A stretch of DNA of 35,027 nt from CAYMND01 sp964465065 (GCA_964465065.1 CAYXHZ010000032.1:1-35027), one strand, 5' to 3'; shown: positions 6,848-15,864, counted from the first letter of the stretch. The notes: a model not told the origin generated them from the sequence alone. Numbers and translations: made by a program.

Positions 6848-9114
6848 CCCACCGGTCCCGGCGGCAGCTTGTCCATCAGGTACCGGGTCAGCAGGCGGTA
6901 AAGGTGCAGGCTGGTGTTCTTGCCCTCGGAAATGCTGTGCGAGCGGTTGGGGTAGGTCATCATGGTGAAGGCCTTGTCGTGCTCGATCAGCTTGTTGATC
7001 AGCCGCTCGGTGCCCTGGTAGTGGACATTGTCGTCGCCGCTGCCGTGCACGATCAGCAGATTGCCCTGCAGCTGCTGGGCGAAGGTGATCGGCGAACCGT
7101 TCGTGTAGCCCGACTCGTTATCGCCGGGCAGACCCATGTAGCGTTCCTGGTAGATGGTGTCGTACAGGCGCATATCCGGAACCGGGGCGACCGACATGCC
7201 GGTCCTGTAGAGCTCCGGATGGCGGAACATCAGGTTCAGGGTCATCGACCCACCGCCGCTCCAGCCCCAGACGCCGACCCGTTCCGGGTCGACATAGGGT
7301 CTGGATTTGAGGATGGCGCGAACGGCGGCGGCCTGGTCGGCGGAGGCCAGGATGCCGATCTGGCCGTAAACGCACTTGCGCCACTGCCGGCCGCGCGGTT
7401 GAGGCGTACCGCGGTTGTCGACGCTCATGACCAGATAGCCTTTCTGGGCCAGCATCAGGAACCAGGGATAATTGCGGCCGTAGCTGTCGATGACCGTCTG
7501 GCTCCAGGGTTCGCCGTAGACATAGAATAGGACCGGATAACGTTTGGAGGCGTCGAAATCGGCCGGTTTCAGGCACCAGGCGCTCAGTTCGACACCATCT
7601 CCGATATCGACATTGAAGAATTCGACCGGGGCCGGTTTAATTTCGGCCAGGGCCTTGCGCAGGGGGGCATTGTCTTCCAGGACGGTGACGCAGCGGTGGT
7701 CGGGCAGGGAAATCATCTGGCTGAGCGGCGGTTTCTCGAAGCTGGAGTAGTTGTGGAACGCCCAGCGGGCATCCGCCGAGATCCTGTAGCTGTGGGTGCC
7801 GGGCTGATCTGTCGGACTGAGCCGTTCGGCCGGACCGGCGCCCGTCAGGCGGACCCGGTAGAGGTAGTCCTGGGTGGGGTTGTCCGGCGAGGCCATGAAG
7901 TAGACCCAACCGCCGCGGTCGTCGATGTTCAGCACGCGCACGACATCGTACTGGCCGGGGGTGATGCAGCGAGATGCCGTTCCGTCGCGGGAAACGACGT
8001 AGACGTGTCGCCAGCCGTCGCGCTCACTGATCCAGGTGAAATGTCGGCCACCATCCAGCCATTTCAGGTCGTCGACGGCATCCAGCCAGGCGCTGTCCGT
8101 TTCGGTCAGGATGGTCCGGCTCTGCTTCCGGTCGATGTCGTAGAGGATCAGCCGGTTTTCGTTCTGGCGCCGGTTCATGCGCTGGATGACGACTTCGCTG
8201 GAACTCGCCGCCCAGTCCATGCGGGGCAGGTAGTGCTCGGCCGGGTCGCCAGGGAATTCGATCCAGTCGATCTGGCCGCCCGCTGCGGCGACGACGCCGA
8301 TGCGGCAGGCGGAATTGGCTGTGCCGGCTTTGGGGTAGGGGATGGCGGTCAGAGTCGGGTACAGGCTGTCGGTGTTGTTGATCAGATGAAAGAGCTGCAC
8401 TTTGGAGCTGTCCAGCTGCCAGAAGGCGATGTGCCGGCTGTCCGGGGACCAGCGGAACCCGTCGTGCAGGTGGAATTCCTCCTCGTAAACCCAGTCGAAT
8501 GTACCGTTGATCAGCGTCGGGCCGCCGTCACGAGTCAGGCGGGAGACGGTGCGTTGCTCAGCTTGATCGGAAAGGTTCTGCACGTAGATGTCGTTATGGT
8601 AAACGTAAGCCACCCGGCGATTGTCGGGGGAAATTTTGGCGAACATCAGCGAGGAGGCGTCCGCATCGGCGCCGATCTGCCACAGGTGGCCGCTTTTCAG
8701 GTTGAGAACCCAGTAATCGCCGCGGCTGTTCTGGCGCCACACCTGCCGGCTTTCGGTGAAAACGAGCAGCCAGTTGCCGTCTTCCGACCAACTGTACTCT
8801 TCGATATCCAACGGCTTTTTGGTTTTTTCGTTGATCAGTTGTCCGGCGGACACCAGCAGCCGGCCTTTTTTCTTGCCGGGTCGGTAGAGAACGATGTCCA
8901 TGCCGTCCAGATCGGGCGTCGCGGTTTTCTCCAGGCGGGTGTAGGCGCCGCCGACGGTCTGCCAGTGCGCCGGGGCGATGCGGCGGATCCGGAAATCCTG
9001 GCTGGCAAACAGGTTGTCCAGGGTGATCTGCCGCTCACCGGGCAGGGACAGCGGCAACAGGACGGACAAAAACAGGACGGTCAGCAGGGTCTTGATTGCG
9101 GCTTTGCTTTTCAT
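6838..9114 (-). CDS. dipeptidyl peptidase IV-like serine peptidase (family S9B), exported
   Basis: A 758-residue protein with a signal peptide (residues 1-26, IKTLLTVLFLSVLLPLSLPG). It removes dipeptides, typically X-Pro, from peptide N-termini in the periplasm. Residues 30-490 are the DPP IV beta-propeller. DWVYEEEF (207-214) contains the paired glutamates that bind the substrate amino group, which marks DPP IV rather than other S9 peptidases. The alpha/beta-hydrolase domain has YVYGEP (531-536, oxyanion tyrosine region), GWSGGG with S619, GSGDDNVH with D694, and YPNRSH with H726. The usual GWSYGG reads GWSGGG here, a small deviation. It starts only 3 bp after the M24 peptidase stop, so the two form an operon for proline-containing peptides. 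The stop lies inside a heptad repeat. Confidence 0.93.
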   Translation of the reverse strand: MKSKAAIKTLLTVLFLSVLLPLSLPGERQITLDNLFASQDFRIRRIAPAHWQTVGGAYTRLEKTATPDLDGMDIVLYRPGKKKGRLLVSAGQLINEKTKKPLDIEEYSWSEDGNWLLVFTESRQVWRQNSRGDYWVLNLKSGHLWQIGADADASSLMFAKISPDNRRVAYVYHNDIYVQNLSDQAEQRTVSRLTRDGGPTLINGTFDWVYEEEFHLHDGFRWSPDSRHIAFWQLDSSKVQLFHLINNTDSLYPTLTAIPYPKAGTANSACRIGVVAAAGGQIDWIEFPGDPAEHYLPRMDWAASSSEVVIQRMNRRQNENRLILYDIDRKQSRTILTETDSAWLDAVDDLKWLDGGRHFTWISERDGWRHVYVVSRDGTASRCITPGQYDVVRVLNIDDRGGWVYFMASPDNPTQDYLYRVRLTGAGPAERLSPTDQPGTHSYRISADARWAFHNYSSFEKPPLSQMISLPDHRCVTVLEDNAPLRKALAEIKPAPVEFFNVDIGDGVELSAWCLKPADFDASKRYPVLFYVYGEPWSQTVIDSYGRNYPWFLMLAQKGYLVMSVDNRGTPQPRGRQWRKCVYGQIGILASADQAAAVRAILKSRPYVDPERVGVWGWSGGGSMTLNLMFRHPELYRTGMSVAPVPDMRLYDTIYQERYMGLPGDNESGYTNGSPITFAQQLQGNLLIVHGSGDDNVHYQGTERLINKLIEHDKAFTMMTYPNRSHSISEGKNTSLHLYRLLTRYLMDKLPPGPVGGD

Positions 9115-9117
9115 CGA

Positions 9118-10500
9118 TCACTTCCGCAGCGCTTCGATCTCGTCGATGCCGACCGGTTTGGGCGCGCCCAGCCGGCGCTGGCCGTCGCGCGTGATCAGGA
9201 AGTCTTCCTCGTTGCGGATGCCGCCGAAATTCCGGTAACTTTCCAGTTTCTCGTAGTCGAGGAACTCGCAGAAGCGTTTTTCGGCCCGCCAGCGGTCGAT
9301 CAGCTCGGGGATGAAATAAATGCCCGGTTCGATGGTGATGACGAAGCCGGTTTCCAGCGGCCGGGCCAGGCGCAGCGACTTGAGCCCGAACTGGCTGCTG
9401 CGCGGCTGCCCGTCGTAGCCGACGTATTTCTCGCCCAGGTCTTCCATGTCGTGGACGTCCAGGCCCATCATGTGGCCGGTACCGCAGGGGAAGAACATGG
9501 CGTGGGCTCCCTGTTGTACCGCTTCGTCGAGATCGCCCTTCATCAGGCCGATGGCCTTGAGTCCTTCGGCCAGGGTCCGACAGGCCAGCAGGTGGATGTC
9601 CCGGTTGCTGACCCCCGGTTTCAGGGCGGCGATGGCGGCATGGTAGGCGTTGAGCTGGATCTGGTAGATTTCCTTCTGCCGGGGAGTGAAGGCCTTGTCC
9701 ACCGGGAAGGTGCTGGAAAGGTCGCCGGCGTAGTGCAGCGGACTTTCGGCTCCGGTGTCGCACAGAACCATGTCGCCGGGTTTGAGGGTGTTTCCGTAAT
9801 GGTGATTGTGCAGAGTCTGACCGTTGATGGTGCAGATGACCGGAAAGGCGATCTGCCCACCCGCAGCCACGGCGATGCGCTGAATTTCGGCGGTCAGTTC
9901 CACTTCCTTCATACCGGCCCGGGCCATTTTCATGGCGCCGACATGCATCTGCACCGAGATGTCGACGGCCTTTTCGATCTCGGCGATCTCTTCGTCGCTT
10001 TTGTAGGAGCGTTGGCCGACGACGGCCTGGATCAGTTCGACGGAGGCCTTTTCCGCCTGTTGGGCGGGCGGGATGCCCAGCAGCTCGAAGAGGATGATTT
10101 TGTTCTCGGCACGGTAGGGGGGCAGAAAGTGAACGGGCCGACCCGCGCTGACCGCCTTACTCAGGACGCCGGCCAGCCGCTCGCTGGGAGCGGTGTCGGA
10201 AATGCCCACCAGCAGGCCCTTTTCCCTGAGCGTGGGCTGAGTTCCCATCCAGACGATATCATCGATTGTCAATTCGTTGCCGAAGATGATTTCCCGATCC
10301 TCGTCGAGGTCGATGACGGCGGCCAGACCGGCGAAATCCAGGCCGAAGTAATACAAAAAGCTGCTGTCCTGACGGAAATGGTAGCCGTTGTCGGCGTAGT
10401 TCATCGGACTTTCCTGGTTGCCCAGAAACAGCAGGATGCCCTGGCCGAGCTTCTTCTTCAATTCCTGTCTGCGCTGCGTATAGGTTTTGGCTGAAAACAT
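9118..10500 (-). CDS. pepP: Xaa-Pro aminopeptidase / M24 metallopeptidase
   Basis: A 460-residue aminopeptidase P-type enzyme that cleaves N-terminal residues preceding proline, probably cytoplasmic since no signal peptide is seen. Residues 1-165 form the AMP_N domain (MNYADNGYHFRQDSSFLYYF). The pita-bread catalytic domain (about 170-440) has dinuclear metal ligands in CDTGAESPLHYAGDLSSTF (D248, D260), GTGHMMGLDVHD (H343), TIEPGIY (E391) and GGIRNEEDF (E431). The start at 10500 is chosen because AAGGAG lies about 8 bases upstream and the domain begins there. A frame opening at 10593 would add residues with no family match and no ribosome-binding site. It lies directly upstream of the DPP IV gene with a 3-bp gap. 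The symbol is given by family, and orthology to E. coli PepP is not proven. Confidence 0.92.
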   Translation of the reverse strand: MFSAKTYTQRRQELKKKLGQGILLFLGNQESPMNYADNGYHFRQDSSFLYYFGLDFAGLAAVIDLDEDREIIFGNELTIDDIVWMGTQPTLREKGLLVGISDTAPSERLAGVLSKAVSAGRPVHFLPPYRAENKIILFELLGIPPAQQAEKASVELIQAVVGQRSYKSDEEIAEIEKAVDISVQMHVGAMKMARAGMKEVELTAEIQRIAVAAGGQIAFPVICTINGQTLHNHHYGNTLKPGDMVLCDTGAESPLHYAGDLSSTFPVDKAFTPRQKEIYQIQLNAYHAAIAALKPGVSNRDIHLLACRTLAEGLKAIGLMKGDLDEAVQQGAHAMFFPCGTGHMMGLDVHDMEDLGEKYVGYDGQPRSSQFGLKSLRLARPLETGFVITIEPGIYFIPELIDRWRAEKRFCEFLDYEKLESYRNFGGIRNEEDFLITRDGQRRLGAPKPVGIDEIEALRK

Positions 10501-10530
10501 GATGAATCTCCTTGTTCGTGCTGTAACAAG

Positions 10531-10571
10531 ATTATAAAAAAAAGCGCCGGAAAAAGAAACTGATACATCAG
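10531..10571 (-). promoter_or_regulatory. possible promoter with overlapping palindrome ahead of the M24/DPP IV operon
   Basis: On the minus strand TATAAT (10536-10531) lies about 30 bases upstream of the pepP start. A 12-base near-perfect palindrome, CTGATGTATCAG (10571-10560), covers the expected -35 area. The -35 itself (TTTCTT) is poor. The arrangement would suit an operator, but no regulator is known. Confidence 0.35.
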
Positions 10572-10589
10572 ATATTTTATGAAAAACGG

Positions 10590-11063
10590 TCAACCCGGCC
10601 AGGCGGATATCTTGAGGTCCAGGGTCTTCTTGTGATTTTCCGATTCCTTCAGGAGCGTTTCGAGCAGTTCGTTGAAGGTCGGATCGGTGCTTTTTATGAT
10701 GTCGGCGTAACGGGTTTCGATGAGGTTGCGGGTATAATCACGGGCGCTGAGCAACATGTTCTGCCGGGTCAATTCCCCGTTCTTGAGGCGATTGATGCCG
10801 TTGCGGATGCCTTCGATGAAGTTCTGCAGGGTGACGGTGTTGAGCGGCCGGTCGAACAGGAACCGTTCCGGATTGTCGGCCATGATCCGGGCCATCGACC
10901 TGATCAGGTCGGCGTGATGCTTTTCCTTATCCGCCAGCTGTTTCCAGAAAACGCTTTCCTCTTTCCATGCCTTGGCGCATTCCGTGAAAAACGCCGCTAC
11001 GGCCAATTCGGAATCGATCAGCATTTTCATGATGCCCTGCACCTGGTTCTGACTGGTCAACAT
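10590..11063 (-). CDS. ferritin-like four-helix protein, function unknown
   Basis: A 157-residue protein, apparently all helical. Helix 1 has LIDSELAVAAFFTECAKAW, followed by FWKQLADKEKHHADLIRSM, whose E-x-x-H spacing (EKHH) resembles a diiron helix of rubrerythrin/ferritin-like proteins. The second half (LSARDYTRNLIETRYADI, then LLKESENHKKTLDL) looks like the matching pair, but the final E/H spacing is not canonical, so metal binding is uncertain. The start at 11063 is chosen for GGGAGG eight bases upstream. A longer frame to 11123 lacks such a site. It lies upstream of pepP on the same strand with an 89-bp gap containing a separate promoter. A role in oxidative stress is a guess from the fold only. 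Confidence 0.6.
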   Translation of the reverse strand: MLTSQNQVQGIMKMLIDSELAVAAFFTECAKAWKEESVFWKQLADKEKHHADLIRSMARIMADNPERFLFDRPLNTVTLQNFIEGIRNGINRLKNGELTRQNMLLSARDYTRNLIETRYADIIKSTDPTFNELLETLLKESENHKKTLDLKISAWPG

Positions 11064-11204
11064 GGCCACAACCTCCCGCTGCCCTATAACGTAGAATGAG
11101 AATTTGTGAATTTCAACTGCCACCTGGAGTTAGCGGTAACATACTGCAATTTGTGGTGTCTGGACTTATCGGGCCGCACGATCACATCGATCTTCTGATG
11201 ACGG

Positions 11205-12836
11205 TTACAGCTCTTTTTCTTTGACCTTTTCAGATTGCACGGCCCGGCGCCGACCCTCTTTCCGGGCGCTTTCGTCGAGCCAGGACTGCGGGTAGCCGAC
11301 TTCCCCGGCCCGGCCTTTCTCGTTCTGGATGTAGCCGTCGTTGTAGCGGGTGATCAGCCTGTCGCCCAGCTGACGCCAGCGTTCGACGTTCATCTCGGCG
11401 CTGTCGACGCAGTAGCGGGTCAGGAAAGCGGCGGCGAAGCTTGCGGATTTCGTCTTCATGAGTTGCAGGGCGGCGGTTTCGATCGCTTCCCGGCTGTCGA
11501 AGGCCATGTCCTCGATTTCCTTCTGCAGTGCCTGGATCTCCTGGATCATGTAGCTGTAGCGCAGGTTGGCGAAGTTGGCCACGAAGTTGACCGTCCACCA
11601 GGCCGAATCGCGGCTGTAGCGGTTGATCTGCCCGCGGATGTAGGAAGGCGGCAGTTCGTTGATGCCGGTGTAGAGGGGGATGAAAAAGTTGGTGAACGGG
11701 TTGTCGATGCCGAACCAGACGATGCCGCCGATTTCTCGAGGCAGCTGGGGACGGGCCTCGGAAACGAAGACGAAGCCGGCCTGCTGGGTGGCGATCGGCC
11801 GTTCCCAGAGATATTTCTGCCCCTGGGATTCCCACTTCATCGGCCGCCAGCGGTCGGGCGAGCCGAACGGACCGGCGACCAGGTCGCGGGTCATATCGAA
11901 CGGTGTACCTTCGTAGTGGTCGCGGTGCATGGCGATGACCTCGCGGACGCCCACCTGACCGTCGGGAACGATGAACAGGGGGTAGGGCTGGCCTTTGCCG
12001 CGACCGTTGCTGTACTCGGGCGAGAGGTTCTGCGACGGGGCCAGGCGGCGGAATATGCTCCAGACACGCCGGTCGGAGTAGCGGATCTGTTCCTCGGTCG
12101 GGGGATTGTAGGCGACGCTGAAGCTGAACGGTTTTCCGCTGTCGGGCTTGTAGTAGCCTTTCGCGACGGCGAAGTCGATGACGTTTCGGGAGTAGATGCA
12201 GTTTTCCGGATCGTCGAGCGGGAAGCCGTGGATGCGGGCCATGTTGGCGGTGGCGCCGACCATGTCGTCGGGAACGCGCACGGCCACCCAGACGGCGCCT
12301 TTGCCGCCTTTGCCGGTGCCGGCGATCTCCAGCAGCCAAGCTTCTTCCAGGTCGGCGATGGATATGGATTCTCCCTCGCCGCAGTAGCCGTACTGTTCCA
12401 CCAGTTCCGTCATGATCCGCAGGGCTTCGCGGGCGGTTCGGGCCCGCTGCAGAGTGATCAGCATCAGCGGGTAATAGTCGAACAGACCGTCGGGGTTGAT
12501 CAGTTCCTCGCGTCCGCCGAAGGTCGTTTCGCCCATGGCCAGCTGGTGTTCGTTCATCAGCTCGACCACTTTGTAGGTGTGGGCGATTTCGGGGATCTTG
12601 CCTTTGGGTTCTCCCCAGCCGCGGATTTCATACATGTCGCCAGGCTGGTGATCGGCGGCCGGGATCATGCTCAGTCGGGCGTGAAACTCGCCGTCACAGG
12701 AATAACTGATGATCGGCGCGCCGGTTTTCGAGGCTTTTCTGCCGACCAGTATCGAGGTACAGGCCAAGGCGTCGCCGGTCATGACGATCAGGACCGACAA
12801 GCATATGGACAGGCTGATCAGAGTTTTTTTTGTCAT
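11205..12836 (-). CDS. exported C69-family dipeptidase (Ntn-hydrolase)
   Basis: A 543-residue protein. Residues 1-25 form a signal peptide ending in GDALA. Cleavage leaves C26 in CTSILVGRKAS as the new N-terminus, exactly where C69 (PepD-type) Ntn-hydrolases need their cysteine nucleophile. Removal of the signal thus also activates the enzyme. Further family segments include YSCDGEF, MNEHQLAMGETTFGGRE (the conserved N-E-x-x-x-x-x-E-T region), GYCGEGESISIAD, EAWLLEIAGTGKGG and ATANMARIHGFP. It would hydrolyse dipeptides in the periplasm, complementing the DPP IV and M24 enzymes nearby. The ribosome-binding site AAGGAG lies seven bases before the ATG. The length is typical of family members with the C-terminal helical extension. 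Confidence 0.92.
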   Translation of the reverse strand: MTKKTLISLSICLSVLIVMTGDALACTSILVGRKASKTGAPIISYSCDGEFHARLSMIPAADHQPGDMYEIRGWGEPKGKIPEIAHTYKVVELMNEHQLAMGETTFGGREELINPDGLFDYYPLMLITLQRARTAREALRIMTELVEQYGYCGEGESISIADLEEAWLLEIAGTGKGGKGAVWVAVRVPDDMVGATANMARIHGFPLDDPENCIYSRNVIDFAVAKGYYKPDSGKPFSFSVAYNPPTEEQIRYSDRRVWSIFRRLAPSQNLSPEYSNGRGKGQPYPLFIVPDGQVGVREVIAMHRDHYEGTPFDMTRDLVAGPFGSPDRWRPMKWESQGQKYLWERPIATQQAGFVFVSEARPQLPREIGGIVWFGIDNPFTNFFIPLYTGINELPPSYIRGQINRYSRDSAWWTVNFVANFANLRYSYMIQEIQALQKEIEDMAFDSREAIETAALQLMKTKSASFAAAFLTRYCVDSAEMNVERWRQLGDRLITRYNDGYIQNEKGRAGEVGYPQSWLDESARKEGRRRAVQSEKVKEKEL

Positions 12837-12997
12837 CTTCTGCTCCTTGTCTGCAGGGTTGATGTAATCATATTGTGATACTGTGATTGATACGTACAGT
12901 GAAGCTCACGGGTTCAGCTCCGCAAGCCGTACAGCGAGCCGGAGCGCTGGAACGAGAGTGCGAAAAGCCAATCCGATCGCGGCACTGGCTTGAACGG

Positions 12998-14581
12998 TTA
13001 CAGCTGGACCAGGATACGGGCCAATACGATCTTGCCGATCATGGCGATTGGATAGATCGAGGCGTAGATCATCATCGGCGTGGGGGAATCCGAGAAGGAT
13101 GTGGCTACGCCGAAGCCCGGCGTGGAGGTCATGCCGCCTGCCAAAAGCCCGGCCAGCTGCAGCAGTTTCATCTTCAGGAAACGACGGCAGATGAAGGTGG
13201 TCAGCAGCAGCGGCATCAGGGCCGTCAGGACGGTGACGCTGATCAGGCTGATTCCCTGCCGGCCGAGCACTTCGAACAGGGTCTGTCCCGACTCGCAGCC
13301 GACCACGGCCAGGAAGACAACCAGGCCCATTTCCCGGACCAGATTGATGATGGCGGCGGGGGTCCGCCAAAGGATGAAACCGGTCTTGCGGCGGTTGCCC
13401 AGGATCAGACCCGACAAGAGAATTCCGCCGGAGATGCCCATCTTGAAGTTGATGACCTTGCCGATTGACACGGGTATCATGCCCAGGAGGATGCCGAAGG
13501 CGATACCCAGGATGATCGAATAGACATCCCCGGCATGGGCCTGCTTGATGTCGTCGCCGAAAAACTCTTTGAGCAGCGGCATGATTTCCTTTTCGCCGAC
13601 CACGGTGAGCCGGTCGCCCCATTCGATCTTCTGATGGGCCTGACCGGGCAGCTCGATGTCGTTACGGTGGATGCGGGTGATGTTGGCGCTGTAGCGTGAG
13701 GCCAGATTGATGTCGGCGATACGTTGCCCGACCAGACGTTTGTTGGTGACGATGAAATGGTTCAGTTCGATGTCGCCGCCGGGTATCTCCAGCGAACTGC
13801 GCTTTCCCAGCAGCATCTCGGCGGTGTCGAGTGCCTTGGGTGTGCCGACGACCCTGACGATATCCCCTGTCTGCAGGATGGTCTGTCCACGGGGAATCGA
13901 CACCGATCCGGCATGGAGCAGACGGGAGATGATGGTACCGGTGACGGTATGAAAACCGATCTGAGCCAGACTCTTTCCGGTCAGAGCGGGGTTGGTGACT
14001 TCGATTTGCGTAACCTGCAGGGGATCACGGGCCTGAGCCTGCGCCTCGGCGCTGGCCTCCAAACCGGGATCGATCTTCAGCAGACGGGGCAGGAGCTTCA
14101 TGAACAGGATGACCAGCACCACGCCGAAAGGGTAGGCGACACCGTAACCGATCGAGGGCATGGCAGAACTGCTCAGCTCCTGGGCGGCGGCCAGTCCCGG
14201 TGTCGAGGTCAGGGCACCGGTGAAGATACCGCTGGCCAGCGCCAGGTCCAGGCCAGTGAGCTTGGCGGCCAGAAAGGCGGTCAAGGCACCGCTGCCGACG
14301 ATGACCAGGGCCATGGAGTTCATGATCAGGCCGTCTTTGCGGAACATGTGGAAAAAGCTGGGACCGGCCTGCAGGCCGATGGCGTAGATGAACAGGGCCA
14401 GACCGAAGGTCTTGAACAGGCCGGGCAGGGCGATGCCCAGGTGCCCGGCCAGAAGGGCGACGAACAGGATGGCCGAGCTGTCCAGCGAGAAGCCCTTGAC
14501 GCTGATTCGGCCGACTAGATAACCGACCGATATGATCGCGAGCAAGGCCAACAGCGGTTCCTGGTTGAGTAGAGGAATCAT
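12998..14581 (-). CDS. AspT/YidE/YbjL-family transporter with two TrkA-C domains
   Basis: An integral membrane protein, 527 residues from the ATG at 14581 (GGAG eight bases upstream; a longer frame to 14605 is less likely). It shows the internal duplication of the aspartate:alanine exchanger family (TC 2.A.81). The first membrane half has LFIYAIGLQAGPSFF and GALTSTPGLAAAQ. The second half has FLAVVGCESGQTLFEVL and GGMTSTPGFGVATSF. Between them, about residues 190-360, lie two TrkA-C/RCK_C modules (NPALTGKSLAQIGF... VRVVGTPKAL and NKRLVGQRIADINL... LTVVGEKEIM). By family it is an anion or amino-acid antiporter, and aspartate/alanine exchange is one documented activity. The real substrate is unknown. 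It is monocistronic as far as can be seen. Confidence 0.85.
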   Translation of the reverse strand: MIPLLNQEPLLALLAIISVGYLVGRISVKGFSLDSSAILFVALLAGHLGIALPGLFKTFGLALFIYAIGLQAGPSFFHMFRKDGLIMNSMALVIVGSGALTAFLAAKLTGLDLALASGIFTGALTSTPGLAAAQELSSSAMPSIGYGVAYPFGVVLVILFMKLLPRLLKIDPGLEASAEAQAQARDPLQVTQIEVTNPALTGKSLAQIGFHTVTGTIISRLLHAGSVSIPRGQTILQTGDIVRVVGTPKALDTAEMLLGKRSSLEIPGGDIELNHFIVTNKRLVGQRIADINLASRYSANITRIHRNDIELPGQAHQKIEWGDRLTVVGEKEIMPLLKEFFGDDIKQAHAGDVYSIILGIAFGILLGMIPVSIGKVINFKMGISGGILLSGLILGNRRKTGFILWRTPAAIINLVREMGLVVFLAVVGCESGQTLFEVLGRQGISLISVTVLTALMPLLLTTFICRRFLKMKLLQLAGLLAGGMTSTPGFGVATSFSDSPTPMMIYASIYPIAMIGKIVLARILVQL

Positions 14582-14687
14582 TGTTTTGCTCCGTCGGGGC
14601 CGCAAGGCCCTTGTGGGGAGGGCAAGCGCCCCAGGTAAGGGGGTATTGTAACATATTTTGTCGGTTTGAGGGGAGTGAGGCTGATGC

Positions 14688-14752
14688 GGCCTTTCCCCCT
14701 GCCCCCTTTCCTATAAGGAACGGGGGCTGATAACATCAACGAGCTCTTTTAG
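14688..14752. repeat. dispersed hairpin element, copy 2
   Basis: Matches copy 1 at 6712-6777: CCTTTCCCCCT, CCCCCTTTCCT, AAGGAACGGGGGCT and GAGCTCTTT appear in the same order and spacing. The loop differs (ATA in place of GA), and the stem including its single mismatch is retained. Here it lies between divergent genes and has no heptad arrays beside it. Confidence 0.75.
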
Positions 14753-14854
14753 AATCCGATCAGTCTGAATCCATCGCAAAACGGCAAAAAACGAAACGTA
14801 AGACAAGATTTTGGTAAAAATAATATGCGATCTCTTGAGTTTATTGCTGGAATA

Positions 14855-14869
14855 GGGGGCACAGCCCCC
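14855..14869. other. perfect GGGGGC hairpin
   Basis: GGGGGC-ACA-GCCCCC, a 6-bp perfect stem with a 3-base loop. No T tract follows on either strand, so it is not a classical terminator. Its role is unknown. Confidence 0.6.
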
Positions 14870-14954
14870 ACATCCTGCCCAAAAAGAGCGTGCAGCAAAT
14901 CGGCGGAAGAACAGTTATAATTGGATTTCGGATAGCAGGCCGTCGATTTTCATG

Positions 14955-14983
14955 TTGACGAAAAGGCGGCGATCGGTCAGAAT
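14955..14983 (+). promoter_or_regulatory. putative sigma-70 promoter of the zinc peptidase gene
   Basis: TTGACG (14955-14960) and CAGAAT (14978-14983) with a 17-bp spacer. The start would fall near 14990, just ahead of AGGAGG (14998-15003) and the ATG at 15010. A TATAAT at 14916-14921 without a good -35 is an alternative. Confidence 0.45.
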
Positions 14984-15009
14984 ATTTTCTTTAGGGCAGG
15001 AGGTAAATC

Positions 15010-15864
15010 ATGCGTTGGCAGAATCTGAGAAGAAGCAGCAATGTGGAGGATCAGCGCAGTCATCCCGGACGGCGCATGGCGGGGGGCGTCGGCCTGGGCG
15101 GAATCGTGGTCGCGGTGATCTATTTCCTGCTCGGCGGAGACCCCAAGCAGGTGATCCAGACTCTGCAATCGACCGCTCCGGACAACCAGCCGCAGGAGAC
15201 GGTGGAATTGAGCGATGCCCAGCGGCAGATGGGCGAGTTCGTCTCGGCCGTTCTGGCCTCCACCGAGGATGTCTGGGCCGAACTGTTCCGCCGCGAAGGA
15301 ATGCAATACCGGATGCCCAAACTGGTGCTGTTCAGCCAGGCGGCCGAATCGGCCTGCGGCTATGCCCAGGCTGCCACCGGACCGTTCTATTGCGGCGGTG
15401 ACGAGAAGGTCTACATGGACCTGGACTTCTTCGAAGAGCTGCAGCAGCGTTTGGGTTTCGGCGGTGATTTCGCCTGCGCCTACATCATCGCCCACGAGGT
15501 CGGTCACCATGTCCAGCTGCAGCTGGGAATCATGGACAAACTGAACGAACTGCGCCAGACCGCCGACGAAAAGGAATACAACCGTTACCAGGTACGACTG
15601 GAACTGCAGGCCGATTTCCTGGCCGGAGTCTGGGCCCACCATGCCCAGAAGGCCAAGCAGCTGCTCGAGTCCGGTGACATCGAGGAGGCGCTCGCAGCCG
15701 CCGGGGCCGTCGGCGACGACCGCATCCAGAAACAGGCCCAGGGTTACGTCGTGCCCGACTCTTTCACCCACGGCACGTCCGCTCAGCGTGTCCACTGGTT
15801 CCGTAAAGGCTTCGAAACGGGCGATCTGCGCCAGGGCGATACCTTCAACGCGGATATCGATTGA
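15010..15864 (+). CDS. ypfJ: YpfJ-type neutral zinc metallopeptidase
   Basis: A 284-residue protein of the putative neutral zinc metallopeptidase family (Pfam Zn_peptidase). The N-terminus has the hallmark MRWQNLRRSSNVEDQR, followed by GRRMAGGVGLGG and a single membrane helix (about 29-42, LGGIVVAVIYFLLG) that anchors it with the catalytic part outside the cytoplasm. HEVGHH at 162-167 is the zinc site, LELQADFLAGVWAHH carries the third ligand, and SACGYAQAATGPFYCGGDEKVY is the conserved pre-catalytic segment. The 284-residue length is normal. AGGAGG lies six bases before the ATG. The substrate is not established for the family. Confidence 0.93.
   Translation: MRWQNLRRSSNVEDQRSHPGRRMAGGVGLGGIVVAVIYFLLGGDPKQVIQTLQSTAPDNQPQETVELSDAQRQMGEFVSAVLASTEDVWAELFRREGMQYRMPKLVLFSQAAESACGYAQAATGPFYCGGDEKVYMDLDFFEELQQRLGFGGDFACAYIIAHEVGHHVQLQLGIMDKLNELRQTADEKEYNRYQVRLELQADFLAGVWAHHAQKAKQLLESGDIEEALAAAGAVGDDRIQKQAQGYVVPDSFTHGTSAQRVHWFRKGFETGDLRQGDTFNADID

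Larger units (their letters stand above)
14582..15009. other. 428-bp divergent intergenic region
   Basis: It separates the AspT-like gene (minus) from the zinc peptidase gene (plus). It holds a GC-rich leader with a small hairpin GGGCC-TTGC-GGCCC just upstream of the transporter, a TACAAT box on the minus strand near 14650, the dispersed hairpin element copy 2, a GGGGGC/GCCCCC hairpin and a plus-strand promoter. No credible coding frame is seen. Confidence 0.7.

Noticed and set aside
7696..10494. Long open frame of over 900 codons on the strand opposite the peptidase genes
   Set aside because: It is antisense to DPP IV and M24 genes with full catalytic motifs; composition is repetitive V/G/A/D/Q without family features. 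High-GC genes commonly give such shadows.
10501..10593. Extended N-terminus for the M24 peptidase
   Set aside because: No ribosome-binding site, the added residues do not fit the family, and the promoter lies inside it; AAGGAG supports the ATG at 10500.
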